Origin: Leisingera daeponensis
GTDB taxonomy: Bacteria; Pseudomonadota; Alphaproteobacteria; Rhodobacterales; Rhodobacteraceae
Reading direction: 5' to 3'
NCBI RefSeq assembly: GCF_019801465.1
Contig: NZ_JAHVJA010000002.1
Location: 496,001-560,000 of the forward strand
DNA: 64,000 bases
In this document: one piece after another, positions 36,721-45,420 of the stretch
Layout: each line of letters starts with the position of its first letter
How positions within the stretch are numbered: the stretch's first letter is position 1
Program-made: the position numbers and the translations under genes
Notes under the pieces: generated by a model
What the model saw: the letters and a program-made list of their open reading frames with translations, nothing else
The model's database searches: none
What the model was told of the DNA's origin: nothing

Positions 36721-38460
36721 ATGAGCTTTTTGGGTGTTGAGCAGTCCTTGACCGGACGCCGCTGGGTCGGCCCCGGGGTTGAGGTGGACCGGGCGTCCGA
36801 GATGATGGCGCAGCAGACCGGCCTGCCCCGTTCCGTCTGTCAGGTGCTGGCCCGGCGGGGCGTGCCAGCAATGGAAGCGAAAGGGTTTCTGGAACCGAAG
36901 CTGAAAGAGCTGCTGCCCGACCCTCGCGAGATGAAGGACATGGAAGCGGCGGCCACTCGGTTTCTTGAAGCGGTACGGCGGAAGCAGCGCATTGCGGTCT
37001 TTGCAGACTATGACGTCGATGGCGGCAGCTCTGCCGCGCTTCTCCTGGTATGGCTGCGGCAGATGGGACTGGAGGCGACGCTCTACATCCCGGACCGCAT
37101 CGACGAGGGCTATGGCCCCAATGTCCCTGCAATGCAGGAATTGGCTGCTGCCCACGAACTGATAATTTGTGTCGACTGCGGCACCCTAAGCCATGAACCG
37201 ATTGCCGCCGCCAAAGGCGCTGACGTGATCGTGCTGGACCACCACCTGGGCGGCGAAACATTGCCGGACTGCGTGGCCGTGGTGAACCCCAACCGGCAGG
37301 ACGAAAGCGGTGATCTCGGCTATTTCTGCGCGGCGGGCGTGGTGTTCCTGATGCTGGTCGAAGCGGGCCGTCAACTGCGAGAAACAGGCGCCAAAGGCCC
37401 GGACCTTATGGCACTGCTCGACCTAGTGGCGCTGGCCACTGTGGCGGATGTTGCGCCCCTGATCGGCGCCAACCGGGCGCTGGTGCGCCAGGGACTCAAG
37501 GTGATGGGCGCCCGCAACCGCCCGGGGCTGGTGGCGCTCTCTGACGTCTCCCGCATGGATTCGGCGCCCTCTACCTATCACTTGGGTTTCCTTCTAGGTC
37601 CGCGGGTGAACGCTGGGGGACGGATCGGCAAGGCCGATCTCGGTGCCCGTTTGCTATCCACGGACAACCCGCATGAGGCAGCGGCCTTGGCCGAACGGCT
37701 GGATGAACTGAACACAGAGCGCCGCGACATTGAAGGCGCGGTGCGCGCGGCGGCGCTGGAGCAGGCGGAGGAGCGCGGGCTGGAATCCCCTCTGGTCTGG
37801 GCTGCAGGCGAGGGGTGGCATCCCGGTGTCGTTGGCATCGTCGCCTCGCGCCTGAAGGAAGCCGCAAACCGGCCCGCCATCGTGATCGGCTTTGATGGCG
37901 AAGAGGGCAAAGGCTCCGGCCGCTCCGTCTCCGGTGTCGACCTGGGCGCCTCGATTCAGCGGCTGGCGGCCGAAGGGTTGCTGGTCAAGGGCGGCGGCCA
38001 CAAGATGGCGGCTGGCCTCACCGTGATGCGGGACAAACTGGAACCTGCAATGGAACGGCTGAGCGAGCTGCTGGCCAAACAGGGCGCAGGCCAAGGCGGG
38101 CCCGCAGACCTGAAGCTGGACGGGGCACTGATGCCCGGTGCCGCAACTGTGAAGCTGATCGGACAGATCGAACAGGCCGGGCCCTTTGGCGCCGGCGCCC
38201 CTGCCCCGCGCTATGCGTTGCCGGACCTGCAAGTGCGCTTTGCCAAGAGGGTGGGCGAAAGCCACCTGAAGCTTTCCCTCAGCGACGGCATGGGCGGCGG
38301 CGTCGATGCAATCTGTTTTGGCGCCTTTGACACAGCGCTTGGCCCGCGGCTGCTGGAGCATGGCGGCGCGCGTTTCCATTTTGCCGGGCGGCTGGAAATC
38401 AACACTTGGGGCGGCCGCCAAAGCCCGCAGTTGCGCCTGGAAGACGCTGCCGAGGCCTGA
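36721..38460 (+). CDS. recJ: single-stranded-DNA-specific exonuclease RecJ
   Basis: A 579-residue 5'-3' ssDNA exonuclease of the DHH family, used in recombination and repair. The catalytic motifs are FADYDVDGGSSAALLL (about 96-111), CVDCGT, VLDHHLGG (about 169-176) and a C-terminal DHHA1/OB region with VKGGGHKMAAGLT. I chose the ATG at 36721, giving MSFLGVEQSL; a preceding ATG and a far-upstream start are alternatives. The length is close to that of E. coli RecJ. Confidence 0.95.
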   Translation: MSFLGVEQSLTGRRWVGPGVEVDRASEMMAQQTGLPRSVCQVLARRGVPAMEAKGFLEPKLKELLPDPREMKDMEAAATRFLEAVRRKQRIAVFADYDVDGGSSAALLLVWLRQMGLEATLYIPDRIDEGYGPNVPAMQELAAAHELIICVDCGTLSHEPIAAAKGADVIVLDHHLGGETLPDCVAVVNPNRQDESGDLGYFCAAGVVFLMLVEAGRQLRETGAKGPDLMALLDLVALATVADVAPLIGANRALVRQGLKVMGARNRPGLVALSDVSRMDSAPSTYHLGFLLGPRVNAGGRIGKADLGARLLSTDNPHEAAALAERLDELNTERRDIEGAVRAAALEQAEERGLESPLVWAAGEGWHPGVVGIVASRLKEAANRPAIVIGFDGEEGKGSGRSVSGVDLGASIQRLAAEGLLVKGGGHKMAAGLTVMRDKLEPAMERLSELLAKQGAGQGGPADLKLDGALMPGAATVKLIGQIEQAGPFGAGAPAPRYALPDLQVRFAKRVGESHLKLSLSDGMGGGVDAICFGAFDTALGPRLLEHGGARFHFAGRLEINTWGGRQSPQLRLEDAAEA

Positions 38461-38480
38461 GTTTTCAAAGACTTGCCGCC

Positions 38481-38489
38481 TGTGGATAA
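38481..38489 (-). promoter_or_regulatory. perfect DnaA-box sequence between recJ and tRNA-Glu
   Basis: TGTGGATAA on the plus strand is the exact reverse of TTATCCACA. It lies 21 bases after recJ. It may be a chance match or a DnaA titration site. Confidence 0.4.
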
Positions 38490-38564
38490 GAAATTTCACA
38501 AAGGCGCATTTTTTCTCTTGCGGGTGTCCGCGCTTGCAACTAAACACCCGCTCACGCACAGAGT

Positions 38565-38639
38565 GGCCCGTTCGTCTATCGGTTAGGACGCCAGGTTTTC
38601 AACCTGGAAAGAGGGGTTCGATTCCCCTACGGGCTGCCA
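38565..38639 (+). tRNA. tRNA-Glu (anticodon TTC), copy 1
   Basis: A 75-nt cloverleaf. The acceptor GGCCCGT pairs with ACGGGCT (one G-T), the anticodon arm is CCAGG-TTTTCAA-CCTGG with anticodon TTC, the T arm is AGGGG-TTCGATT-CCCCT, and the CCA end is encoded. It reads glutamate codons GAA/GAG. An identical copy lies 245 bases downstream. Confidence 0.97.
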
Positions 38640-38809
38640 CTTTACCCGCAAATCAGTACCCGCAAGCGCGCAAAGATGACGCGATTTTTTCCGTTTCAGG
38701 CCGGTCATTTAAGGGGAATTCGGGGCCGCTAAAAAAAACTTCACATTCCTGCAAATACCCTCTTGCGCCCAGCTGGAGCAATCAGTAAACACCGCCTCAC
38801 AGACAGAGT

Positions 38810-38884
38810 GGCCCGTTCGTCTATCGGTTAGGACGCCAGGTTTTCAACCTGGAAAGAGGGGTTCGATTCCCCTACGGGCTGCCA
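38810..38884 (+). tRNA. tRNA-Glu (anticodon TTC), copy 2
   Basis: Identical over all 75 nt to the copy at 38565. The preceding bases (TAAACACC...CTCAC...ACAGAGTG) also resemble those before copy 1, so the duplication included a leader. The CCA end is encoded. Confidence 0.97.
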
Positions 38885-39040
38885 CTTTCCCAATCTAAAA
38901 TGTGAACTTATTGTCCACTCCCCTACGTGGCTTTGGCTTCGCACGCTGCCATGCAAAGACAGGCCGTGCTGCTGAAATGCAAGCGGCAGCCCTTCGGCCG
39001 CCGGAACATTTTCGCACATTGCTTGCAAGGGTACATTGCC

Positions 39041-40093
39041 TCAGGACGGGCTGCCACGCACCTCAGCTGGCCGGGAAGACGCGGGTGGGCTGTCATCGGC
39101 TCCGCCTGTTTTGTCCATGCCTTCCCGGTAGAAGCAGTGCTGCGCCCGCCCAGCACGCTTGGCGGCATAAAGCGCCACGTCCGCCTGGTTCAGCAGTTCC
39201 TGAGCATCCGGCACTTTTTGCCAGGTCGACAGCGTGGTGCCGGCGCTAGCGGAAATCCGGCAAGTCTGGCCAGCAAAGGGAACCGGCTCCTCCAGACGCT
39301 GAATCAGCCGTTTGGCAATCGCCGCCAGCCTAGCGGTATCCAGCACGCCCTCGAGTATCATCACGAATTCATCGCCGCCGACACGGGCAACCGTGTCCGA
39401 CTGGCGGGTGCACTCCACCATAACCCTCGCCGCCTGCTGCAGCACCGCATCACCGGCCGCATGGCCGAGCGTGTCATTCACCTGTTTGAAGAAGTCCAGA
39501 TCCAGGTGCATCAGAGCAAACTCGCGGCCACTGTTGATGAGCCGCGCCAGCACATGATCCATGGCACGGCGGTTCTTCAGACCTGTCAGCGTGTCGGTGA
39601 ATGCTTGCTCCTCCGCCGCGATCTTGGCCCCCTGAAGCCGCAGGTTCAGCTGTCGCGACGCCTCCATCGCGGCCGATTTCGCCTCCACCAGATACAGCAT
39701 CTCGATGGTCAGGTCGGTGGGCGAAAAATCGGCGCTGGTCAAATCGTAGTCGCGCACCGCTTCCAGAACGGAAATCCCGAATGAGAGGTTAATAAATGCT
39801 CCTTGCCCGTCAGGCAGCGGGGTGCACACTCCCTTTAGCCCCGTCTGCGGCGTATCACGGAATTGCAGGTGCAGCTTGCTGCCCGCTGTGCGTTCGAGAT
39901 CCTCAACCGAGCGCACTGAGCGCGGGCGGGACAAATCGAAAACCCGGAAGAACCGCCGCCCTTCCCACGTCAGCCGCGGGCGCAGCTTTTTCAAGGTCGG
40001 CCCCGCGGAGACTATCCGCCCTTTGGCATCGACTATGGCATACATCGGGCAAATCACGCCTGCCATCTGCGTCAGCTGCTGCAATGTCATCAT
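39041..40093 (-). CDS. diguanylate cyclase with N-terminal HNOBA domain
   Basis: A 350-residue protein. Residues about 1-150 fit the HNOBA (heme NO-binding associated) domain that partners H-NOX proteins, ending in the SFGISVLEAVRDYDLTSADFSPTDL region. A short coiled coil follows (about 130-165). A GGDEF domain (about 165-320) follows, with TDTLTGLKNRR, VGGDEF and the inhibitory I-site RQSD five residues upstream of it. Its start overlaps the H-NOX-like gene by four bases. It should make c-di-GMP under control of that partner. Confidence 0.92.
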   Translation of the reverse strand: MMTLQQLTQMAGVICPMYAIVDAKGRIVSAGPTLKKLRPRLTWEGRRFFRVFDLSRPRSVRSVEDLERTAGSKLHLQFRDTPQTGLKGVCTPLPDGQGAFINLSFGISVLEAVRDYDLTSADFSPTDLTIEMLYLVEAKSAAMEASRQLNLRLQGAKIAAEEQAFTDTLTGLKNRRAMDHVLARLINSGREFALMHLDLDFFKQVNDTLGHAAGDAVLQQAARVMVECTRQSDTVARVGGDEFVMILEGVLDTARLAAIAKRLIQRLEEPVPFAGQTCRISASAGTTLSTWQKVPDAQELLNQADVALYAAKRAGRAQHCFYREGMDKTGGADDSPPASSRPAEVRGSPS

Positions 40094-40677
40094 AGGGAAT
40101 GCGCTCCCAAATCAAATTCGCGCCCGGCGGCAAATTTGGTTTCCACCAGGGTGATAGAAATCACTTCGGCACCGCCATGGGTGCCGCTGTGGTCCAGGAA
40201 AACCAGATCCCCGTAATCATCCGCCATCGCCCGCAGCACCCCCATCAGCACAGAGGCATATCCGGGCAACCCCGGCTGGCAAATAAGCTCAAACTGATCC
40301 GGGGCCTGCTCCAGCAGTTCCAGACCAGGCAGGTGCAGATCGGATACCGCCAGTCGCGCCCGGTCCGGCAGGTCGTCCAATGAGTGCAGGAATTCAACAT
40401 AATTCACGCCGCCGAACCGCAGCAGCCGACGCAGCGCCTCGACCTGCGGGTTGGACACCAGGAATGTTCCCATGTCCTCCAGCATTTCCGGCAGCGGCCG
40501 GGCCAGGACCTTTTCCATCGCAGCCAGCATGCTGCCGGACTGCTCTTCGGTATAAAAAAGCATCGCTTCGAACTCAGTAAAGCCGAGTCCGGCCTCATCC
40601 ATGACCTCTTCCCAGCGGTCTGCCCCGTAGGTACTTGTCACAAAAGCCTGAATCGCTCTGTTGATCAGACCGTGCAT
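40090..40677 (-). CDS. H-NOX (HNOB)-like sensor lacking the canonical heme-ligand His
   Basis: A 195-residue protein aligning end to end with H-NOX domains: MHGLINRAIQAFV at the N-terminus, YGADRWEEVMDEAGL, FGGVNYVEFLHSLDDLP and a long C-terminal half. In known H-NOX proteins the segment reads NLDALH with the heme-ligating His; here Pro104 sits at that place. The YxSxR heme-propionate motif is likewise absent (CQPGLPG at the equivalent site). Binding of heme by the usual contacts is therefore doubtful. The stop overlaps the start of the HNOBA-GGDEF gene. Confidence 0.85.
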   Translation of the reverse strand: MHGLINRAIQAFVTSTYGADRWEEVMDEAGLGFTEFEAMLFYTEEQSGSMLAAMEKVLARPLPEMLEDMGTFLVSNPQVEALRRLLRFGGVNYVEFLHSLDDLPDRARLAVSDLHLPGLELLEQAPDQFELICQPGLPGYASVLMGVLRAMADDYGDLVFLDHSGTHGGAEVISITLVETKFAAGREFDLGAHSL

Positions 40678-41071
40678 GCAATGGTCCCTCTTTGCCCATG
40701 CCACAGTCTTGACGCCTGCAGGTTAAGAAAGGCCCAACAAAGCAAACTTACAGGGAAATACGCGCACAATTTTCCCGCTTTCTCATACTCCAGCACGAAA
40801 CCTGCACCTTCAAAATCGACAACCGCGCATCCGCGCGGCCCTGTCATTATATGGCAACCGGCCCCGAGGCCAATCACTTCCGGGGCAATCGCGCAATGTC
40901 GGCACCCGCCCGCTGTCAATCCGGGACGTACGCCATTGCTTTGCGTTGCATGCCCACGCCGGAGGCAGCAAGCCGGCAGGCCCCCGCCAGAACAGAGCGG
41001 ACTCTATCCGGTTTTCGCCAGGCACAAAGAAGCGGAGGCAGGGCCTCCGCTGTCATTTCTGCTATCAAGAC
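40678..41071. other. intergenic region between mttB and the H-NOX gene
   Basis: About 390 bases without a supportable gene. It holds the mttB terminator at its right end and, nearer the H-NOX start, should contain the promoter of the H-NOX/GGDEF unit. Confidence 0.5.
41031..41051 (-). terminator. terminator of the mttB-like gene
   Basis: A perfect 9-bp stem with a 3-base loop (arms AGCGGAGGC/GCCTCCGCT), followed on the minus strand by TTCTTTG. It lies about 20 bases after the mttB stop codon. Confidence 0.7.
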
Positions 41072-42631
41072 TCAGAAATCTGTGGGAGCGCCGCCTTCCG
41101 CCTTCCTCCGAGCCACAAAATCCGCCAGTTCATCCCGGATCCCGGCATCAATCGGCGGTTCCTCGAAACTGCCAATGATCTCTTTATAAATCTTGTGCGC
41201 GCGCTCCGCGGTCCAGGTGGCACCCGCAGCCTCCCAAGCCTCATAATTTCGCCAGTCGCTCAGGAACGGCTGATAGAAGGCCGTGGCATAGCGGTCCTGG
41301 GTGTGCTGGATGCCGAAAAAATGGCCGTCGTTGCCGACCTCGCGGATCGCGTCCAGGGCGATCTCTTCCGGCCCGGTGGCGGAAATCTGTGGCTGCATGT
41401 AGCGTTCGATCTGCTGCAGGATCTCGCAGTCCATGATGAACTTCTCAGGGGACGCGATCAGCCCGCCCTCGAGCCAGCCGGCCGCGTGGTAAACCATGTT
41501 GGTTCCCGACTGCACCGCAGCCCAGAGAGAATTGGAGGTCTCCCAGATCGCCTGCCCGTCCGGCACATTGGCCGCACAGACGCCGGAAGAACGCATCGGC
41601 AAGCCGTAAAACCGCGCCATCTGTCCGGTCATCTGGGTCGAGCGCATGTACTCCGGCGTACCGAAGGCCGGCGCGCCCGATTTCATGTCCACGTTCGAGG
41701 TGAAGGTGCCGATCACGCAGGGCGTGCCGGGGCGCACGTACTGGAACAGCGCAATCGCGCACAGGCTTTCGGCAATCGACTGCGCCACTGCGCCCGCCAT
41801 GGTCACCGGCGCCATTGCCCCCGCCAGGGTGAAGGGCGACACCACGATCGCCTGGCCGCGCCGGGCCAACCGCAGGCAGCCGTCGATCATCGGGAAATCG
41901 TGCTTCAACGGCGAAGTGGAGTTGATGTTTGTGTACATCCGCGGTTTGGCTTCGAATTCCTCGTGGCTGAGCCCGCCTGCAATCCGCACCATCTCCATCA
42001 CATCTTCGACCCGCTCCTTGCCCAGCGAATAGGCATGCATAGCCTTGTCGGTGAGGGTCAGCTTGTCATAGAGCACATCCAGGTGGCGGATCGAGGCATG
42101 AATGTCCACCGGCTCAACCGGGTAGCCGCCGGCAAAGTGGATGCAATTGAAGTACTGCGTCAGCTTCAAGAGGTTGCGGCACTGCTCGCGGTTGCCTGCC
42201 ACTTTGCGGTTGAGCTCCATGTCCCAGTAATTCGGCGGCGAGGACACGTTGCCGAACAGAATGTGGTTGCCGCCCAGCGGAATGGTGCGGTCCGGGTTGC
42301 GCGGGGTGATGGAGAATTCGCGGGGGGCCTTGCCCACCATCTCCATCACGAAATCGCGATCCATCCTGACCAATTCGCCGTCTACCTTCACACCGGCCTG
42401 CTTGAATATCTCCAGCGCTTCAGGGTTCAGGAACACGACCCCGATCTCCTCCAGGATCCGCATGGCGCCTTCGTGGATCGCCTGTATGCCCTCTTCGCTT
42501 AAAGGCTCGGTCGGCCGGTCGATATTGACTGGGATCTGCCAGGGCATCTGCTCCAGCACCGCACTGCCGCGCCGGGCCGCTGCGCCAGCCCTGCCCCCGC
42601 CCCGCCGCTTGCGTGTGCCTGTCTCTGCCAT
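41072..42631 (-). CDS. trimethylamine methyltransferase family protein (MttB, non-pyrrolysine type)
   Basis: A 519-residue member of the MttB superfamily of corrinoid-dependent methylamine methyltransferases. The N-terminus (about 1-25) is Arg/Gly/Ala-rich. The barrel follows, with PSIR-like DIHASIRHLD, then TSPLKHDFPMIDG, and SGAPAFGTPEYMRSTQM. There is no in-frame amber codon, so this is not the pyrrolysine enzyme; characterised relatives of this kind demethylate glycine betaine or other quaternary amines. The ATG at 42631 follows GGGAGG. The substrate here is unproven, and no corrinoid protein is beside it. Confidence 0.88.
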   Translation of the reverse strand: MAETGTRKRRGGGRAGAAARRGSAVLEQMPWQIPVNIDRPTEPLSEEGIQAIHEGAMRILEEIGVVFLNPEALEIFKQAGVKVDGELVRMDRDFVMEMVGKAPREFSITPRNPDRTIPLGGNHILFGNVSSPPNYWDMELNRKVAGNREQCRNLLKLTQYFNCIHFAGGYPVEPVDIHASIRHLDVLYDKLTLTDKAMHAYSLGKERVEDVMEMVRIAGGLSHEEFEAKPRMYTNINSTSPLKHDFPMIDGCLRLARRGQAIVVSPFTLAGAMAPVTMAGAVAQSIAESLCAIALFQYVRPGTPCVIGTFTSNVDMKSGAPAFGTPEYMRSTQMTGQMARFYGLPMRSSGVCAANVPDGQAIWETSNSLWAAVQSGTNMVYHAAGWLEGGLIASPEKFIMDCEILQQIERYMQPQISATGPEEIALDAIREVGNDGHFFGIQHTQDRYATAFYQPFLSDWRNYEAWEAAGATWTAERAHKIYKEIIGSFEEPPIDAGIRDELADFVARRKAEGGAPTDF

Positions 42632-42878
42632 GTTGGCCTCCCGTGAATTCGCGTTTCTCAAGTGCTGATAGGTAATCAATGCGCCAACCCTGTCCGCCCG
42701 GACCTGTCCGTTCCCGACCCAGCATGTCGCTTTTATCGCATCACCTGCCGTGGCAGGCTATTTCTGTACACATATGCCCAGTCAGCCGCAAAGAAATGCC
42801 GGCACACTAATCAGATGCGCCGGCGGATTCGCCTGGGACCGGGCGAAATTTGGGGAATCAGTCGGGATCACGTCCCAT

Positions 42879-43568
42879 TCAGCGATCCAGCCAGCCGGGG
42901 ATATGGCCAATGTCCGGCAACACGATATCCGCATGCGGCAGCAGTTCCTCACGCAGGGCCATGCCGGTCAGAACCCCGATCCGCTGCATTCCTGCCGCGG
43001 CGCCTGCCTCCAGATCATGCAGGCTGTCGCCCACCATGGCAGTCCGGTCCGGAGAAACCCCAGCCGCCTTGCAAAACGCCAGCAGCGGATCCGGGTCAGG
43101 CTTGGCCCCATGGCCGCTGTCGCAGCCGGCGACGAAGACAAACCGGTCCAGCACCCCGGCCCTGTGAAGCTGGCTTTTGGCAGAAACCTCGGCGTCGTTG
43201 GTCATGACCCCCAGCACTTTGCCGCGGGCCAGCAACCCGTCGAGAAAAGCCGCCAGCGGCACTGCCGGCGCCAGCTCCGCTTCTGCCGCGCTCTCCGCCA
43301 GGAACTCCGCCAGCTCCCCGGCATCCATATCCGGCACAAACGGCGCCAGCACCTCAGCCACCTCATCGTTGGACCCGGCAATCACAAGGCTGTCGGGGTT
43401 GAACGCTTCACGTTCAAGGTCATAGCTGATGACGGCGGCCATCGCCCGCTTGGCGTCCAGGTCGCCCTTTGACAACGCCTCCAGAACCCGGGCCGCCCAG
43501 CCGTCCCAGGTAGCAGCAAAGTCGAACAGGGTTCCGTCCTTGTCGAACAGGAATGCATCAACCGTCAT
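42879..43568 (-). CDS. HAD-superfamily phosphatase (phosphoglycolate phosphatase-like)
   Basis: A 229-residue HAD hydrolase. Motif I is FDKDGTLFD (about 7-15), motif II lies in VMTNDAEVS, motif III is near KPDPDPLLAF, and motif IV is MVGDSLHDLEAGAAAGM. The first Asp is the nucleophile. Cap insertion fits type Cof/Gph-like phosphatases; the substrate is not clear. The ATG at 43568 was chosen; an in-frame ATG six codons upstream is possible. It is on the same strand as the following DUF3572 gene. Confidence 0.88.
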   Translation of the reverse strand: MTVDAFLFDKDGTLFDFAATWDGWAARVLEALSKGDLDAKRAMAAVISYDLEREAFNPDSLVIAGSNDEVAEVLAPFVPDMDAGELAEFLAESAAEAELAPAVPLAAFLDGLLARGKVLGVMTNDAEVSAKSQLHRAGVLDRFVFVAGCDSGHGAKPDPDPLLAFCKAAGVSPDRTAMVGDSLHDLEAGAAAGMQRIGVLTGMALREELLPHADIVLPDIGHIPGWLDR

Positions 43569-43625
43569 GGCACGTCCTTTTTGCACAGGTTCCGGACAGG
43601 ACCCTAGGGCCGGCCTGCCCCGTTC

Positions 43626-43919
43626 TCAAGTCCAGTTCACCTGAGCACCGCCCGGAAGCGACATCCGTGCCTGCATAGGCAACTGGTAGGCCAGCCCCTC
43701 GGAATCGCAGAACTGCATCACCCAGGCATCATCCATCGTTAAGAAATCGAGCACTGCCCCGAGAAACGCGGGATCTGACGCCTGCGCGCGCAAATCCGCC
43801 TCGCTTGCGCCGGTGGCGCCCAGAAACACCGGCAGAAGCTCATCATTTCCGGCCAGCCAGGCCAAAGCCTTGAGTGACAGCGTTTCAGCTACATCAGCGG
43901 AAATCCGCATGTTCTCCAT
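43626..43919 (-). CDS. DUF3572 family protein
   Basis: A 97-residue protein, ALAWLAGNDELLPVFLGATGAS followed by the FLGAVLDFLTMDDAWVMQF block that identifies DUF3572. The family is alphaproteobacterial and lies next to pleD in many genomes, as here (divergent by about 100 bp). Function is unknown. Confidence 0.85.
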   Translation of the reverse strand: MENMRISADVAETLSLKALAWLAGNDELLPVFLGATGASEADLRAQASDPAFLGAVLDFLTMDDAWVMQFCDSEGLAYQLPMQARMSLPGGAQVNWT

Positions 43920-44025
43920 ACTCCTGCCGCATTGCGGTCAATTTAGTAAAAATCCGAAAGGGTTTCTTAACCAGTCTCAGCAAAACTTCCAGACATAGGA
44001 TTTGCAAGGGGCGAAAGGATACCGC

Positions 44026-45420
44026 GTGCAAGGCACTATCCTGGTCATCGACGGCGTCGCCACCAACCGCATTATGCTGAAGGTGCAGCTGGCGGCTGCC
44101 TACTACGACGCCGTTCCGGCCGGCAGCGTGGCAGAGGTGCTGCAGGCCGCGCGCAGCTGCCGCCCCGACCTTGTGCTTACCGCCATGTCGCTGCCCGACG
44201 GCACCGCCGCAGATGTCAAACGCGCGCTGGCAGGGGATGAGGCGCTGGCTGACCTGCCGGTGATCGCGGTCTCAGACTGGGAAGGGCACAAGGCCCGGCT
44301 GCAGGCACTGGCTGCGGGCATTGACGACGTGCTGCAGCAGCCGGTGGACGACGTTATCCTGCAGGCCCGTATCCGCAGCCTGCTGCGCGCCCGCAGCGCC
44401 AGCGAGGAGCTGAACCTGCAGCGCGACGCCTCGCATGGTTTCATTCTGCCGCTGTGCGACCGCGCCTGCGCCGAGGATCTGCGCAACGCCACTGTCGCCC
44501 TGGTGGCCGAGGATCCGCGCACCGCTGCGGCCTGGCGCGACCTTCTCTCGGCCCGCCTGCCCTTTGCCCTTCGCACCCATGCCATCGGCGACATCCAGGG
44601 GCTGATGCAGGCACCGGTAGCCGACGCCATCGTCATTGAGTTGAATGAGGCTTCGGCCGGCCCCGGCCTGCGCCTGCTGGCAGATCTGCGCGCCCGCGCG
44701 GCCACCCGTAAATCCGTGGTCATCGCGGTGCCGAACCCGGCTGATCCCCTGATTGCCGCCGAAGCACTGGACCGCGGCGCCCATGACGTTCTGCAAACCG
44801 GCTTCGATGTGGAGGAGCTTGAACTCCGTCTCACCGCCCAACTTCAGCACAAATTCCGCAACGACCAGCTGCGCGACAGTGTCCGAAACGGGTTGCGAGC
44901 GGCAAATCTGGACCCGATGACCGGGCTGTACAACCGCCGCTATGCCAAACCTTTTCTGGACCGGGTGGCGCATTCCGCAGCCGAAACTGGCGAAAAATAT
45001 GCCGTCATGCTGGCTGACCTCGATCATTTCAAGCGGATCAACGATCTCTACGGCCATCCGGCCGGCGATGCCGTGCTGATTGAGGCGGCCCGCCGCATGC
45101 AAGCAGTGCTGCGCCCGGCGGATCTTCTCGCCCGCGTCGGCGGAGAAGAGTTCATGGCAGTGCTGCCGGGTGCTGACGAGGCGGAGGCGGGCCGGACCGC
45201 CATTTCTCTTTGCAACGCCATCAACGGCACTCCTTTTCAGCTGCCGGGCTCCAGCGAGCCGGTCAAGGTCACCATCAGCATCGGTGCGGTGATGGGCGGT
45301 GCCGGCAAGGACGTCAGCACTGCTGCGCTGGTCGAAAAAGCCGACCAAGCCCTCTATGATGCCAAGAACGCAGGCCGAAATCAGGTCACCCTGCCCTCAG
45401 AATGCACTCAGGCGGCCTGA
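44026..45420 (+). CDS. pleD: PleD-like diguanylate cyclase with two degenerate receiver domains
   Basis: A 464-residue protein with PleD architecture: REC1 (about 1-120), REC2 (about 145-270) and GGDEF (about 295-455). The cyclase is intact (MTGLYNRR, LADLDHFKRIND, VGGEEF and I-site RPAD). REC1 has lost the acidic pair (DG), the phospho-Asp (Ala in LVLTAMSLP) and the conserved Lys (Gln in VLQQPVDD). REC2 has no acceptor either. Phosphorylation control therefore looks absent. I chose the GTG at 44026, after AAAGGA; a TTG upstream is an alternative. Confidence 0.9.
   Translation: MQGTILVIDGVATNRIMLKVQLAAAYYDAVPAGSVAEVLQAARSCRPDLVLTAMSLPDGTAADVKRALAGDEALADLPVIAVSDWEGHKARLQALAAGIDDVLQQPVDDVILQARIRSLLRARSASEELNLQRDASHGFILPLCDRACAEDLRNATVALVAEDPRTAAAWRDLLSARLPFALRTHAIGDIQGLMQAPVADAIVIELNEASAGPGLRLLADLRARAATRKSVVIAVPNPADPLIAAEALDRGAHDVLQTGFDVEELELRLTAQLQHKFRNDQLRDSVRNGLRAANLDPMTGLYNRRYAKPFLDRVAHSAAETGEKYAVMLADLDHFKRINDLYGHPAGDAVLIEAARRMQAVLRPADLLARVGGEEFMAVLPGADEAEAGRTAISLCNAINGTPFQLPGSSEPVKVTISIGAVMGGAGKDVSTAALVEKADQALYDAKNAGRNQVTLPSECTQAA

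Noticed and set aside
38565-38884. tRNA-Glu pair as an integration site for a genomic island
   Set aside because: No integrase gene, partial tRNA copy or attachment repeat is seen on either side; both copies are complete and identical.
41072-42631. Pyrrolysine codon in mttB
   Set aside because: The frame is open throughout with no internal TAG, so this is the non-pyrrolysine type.
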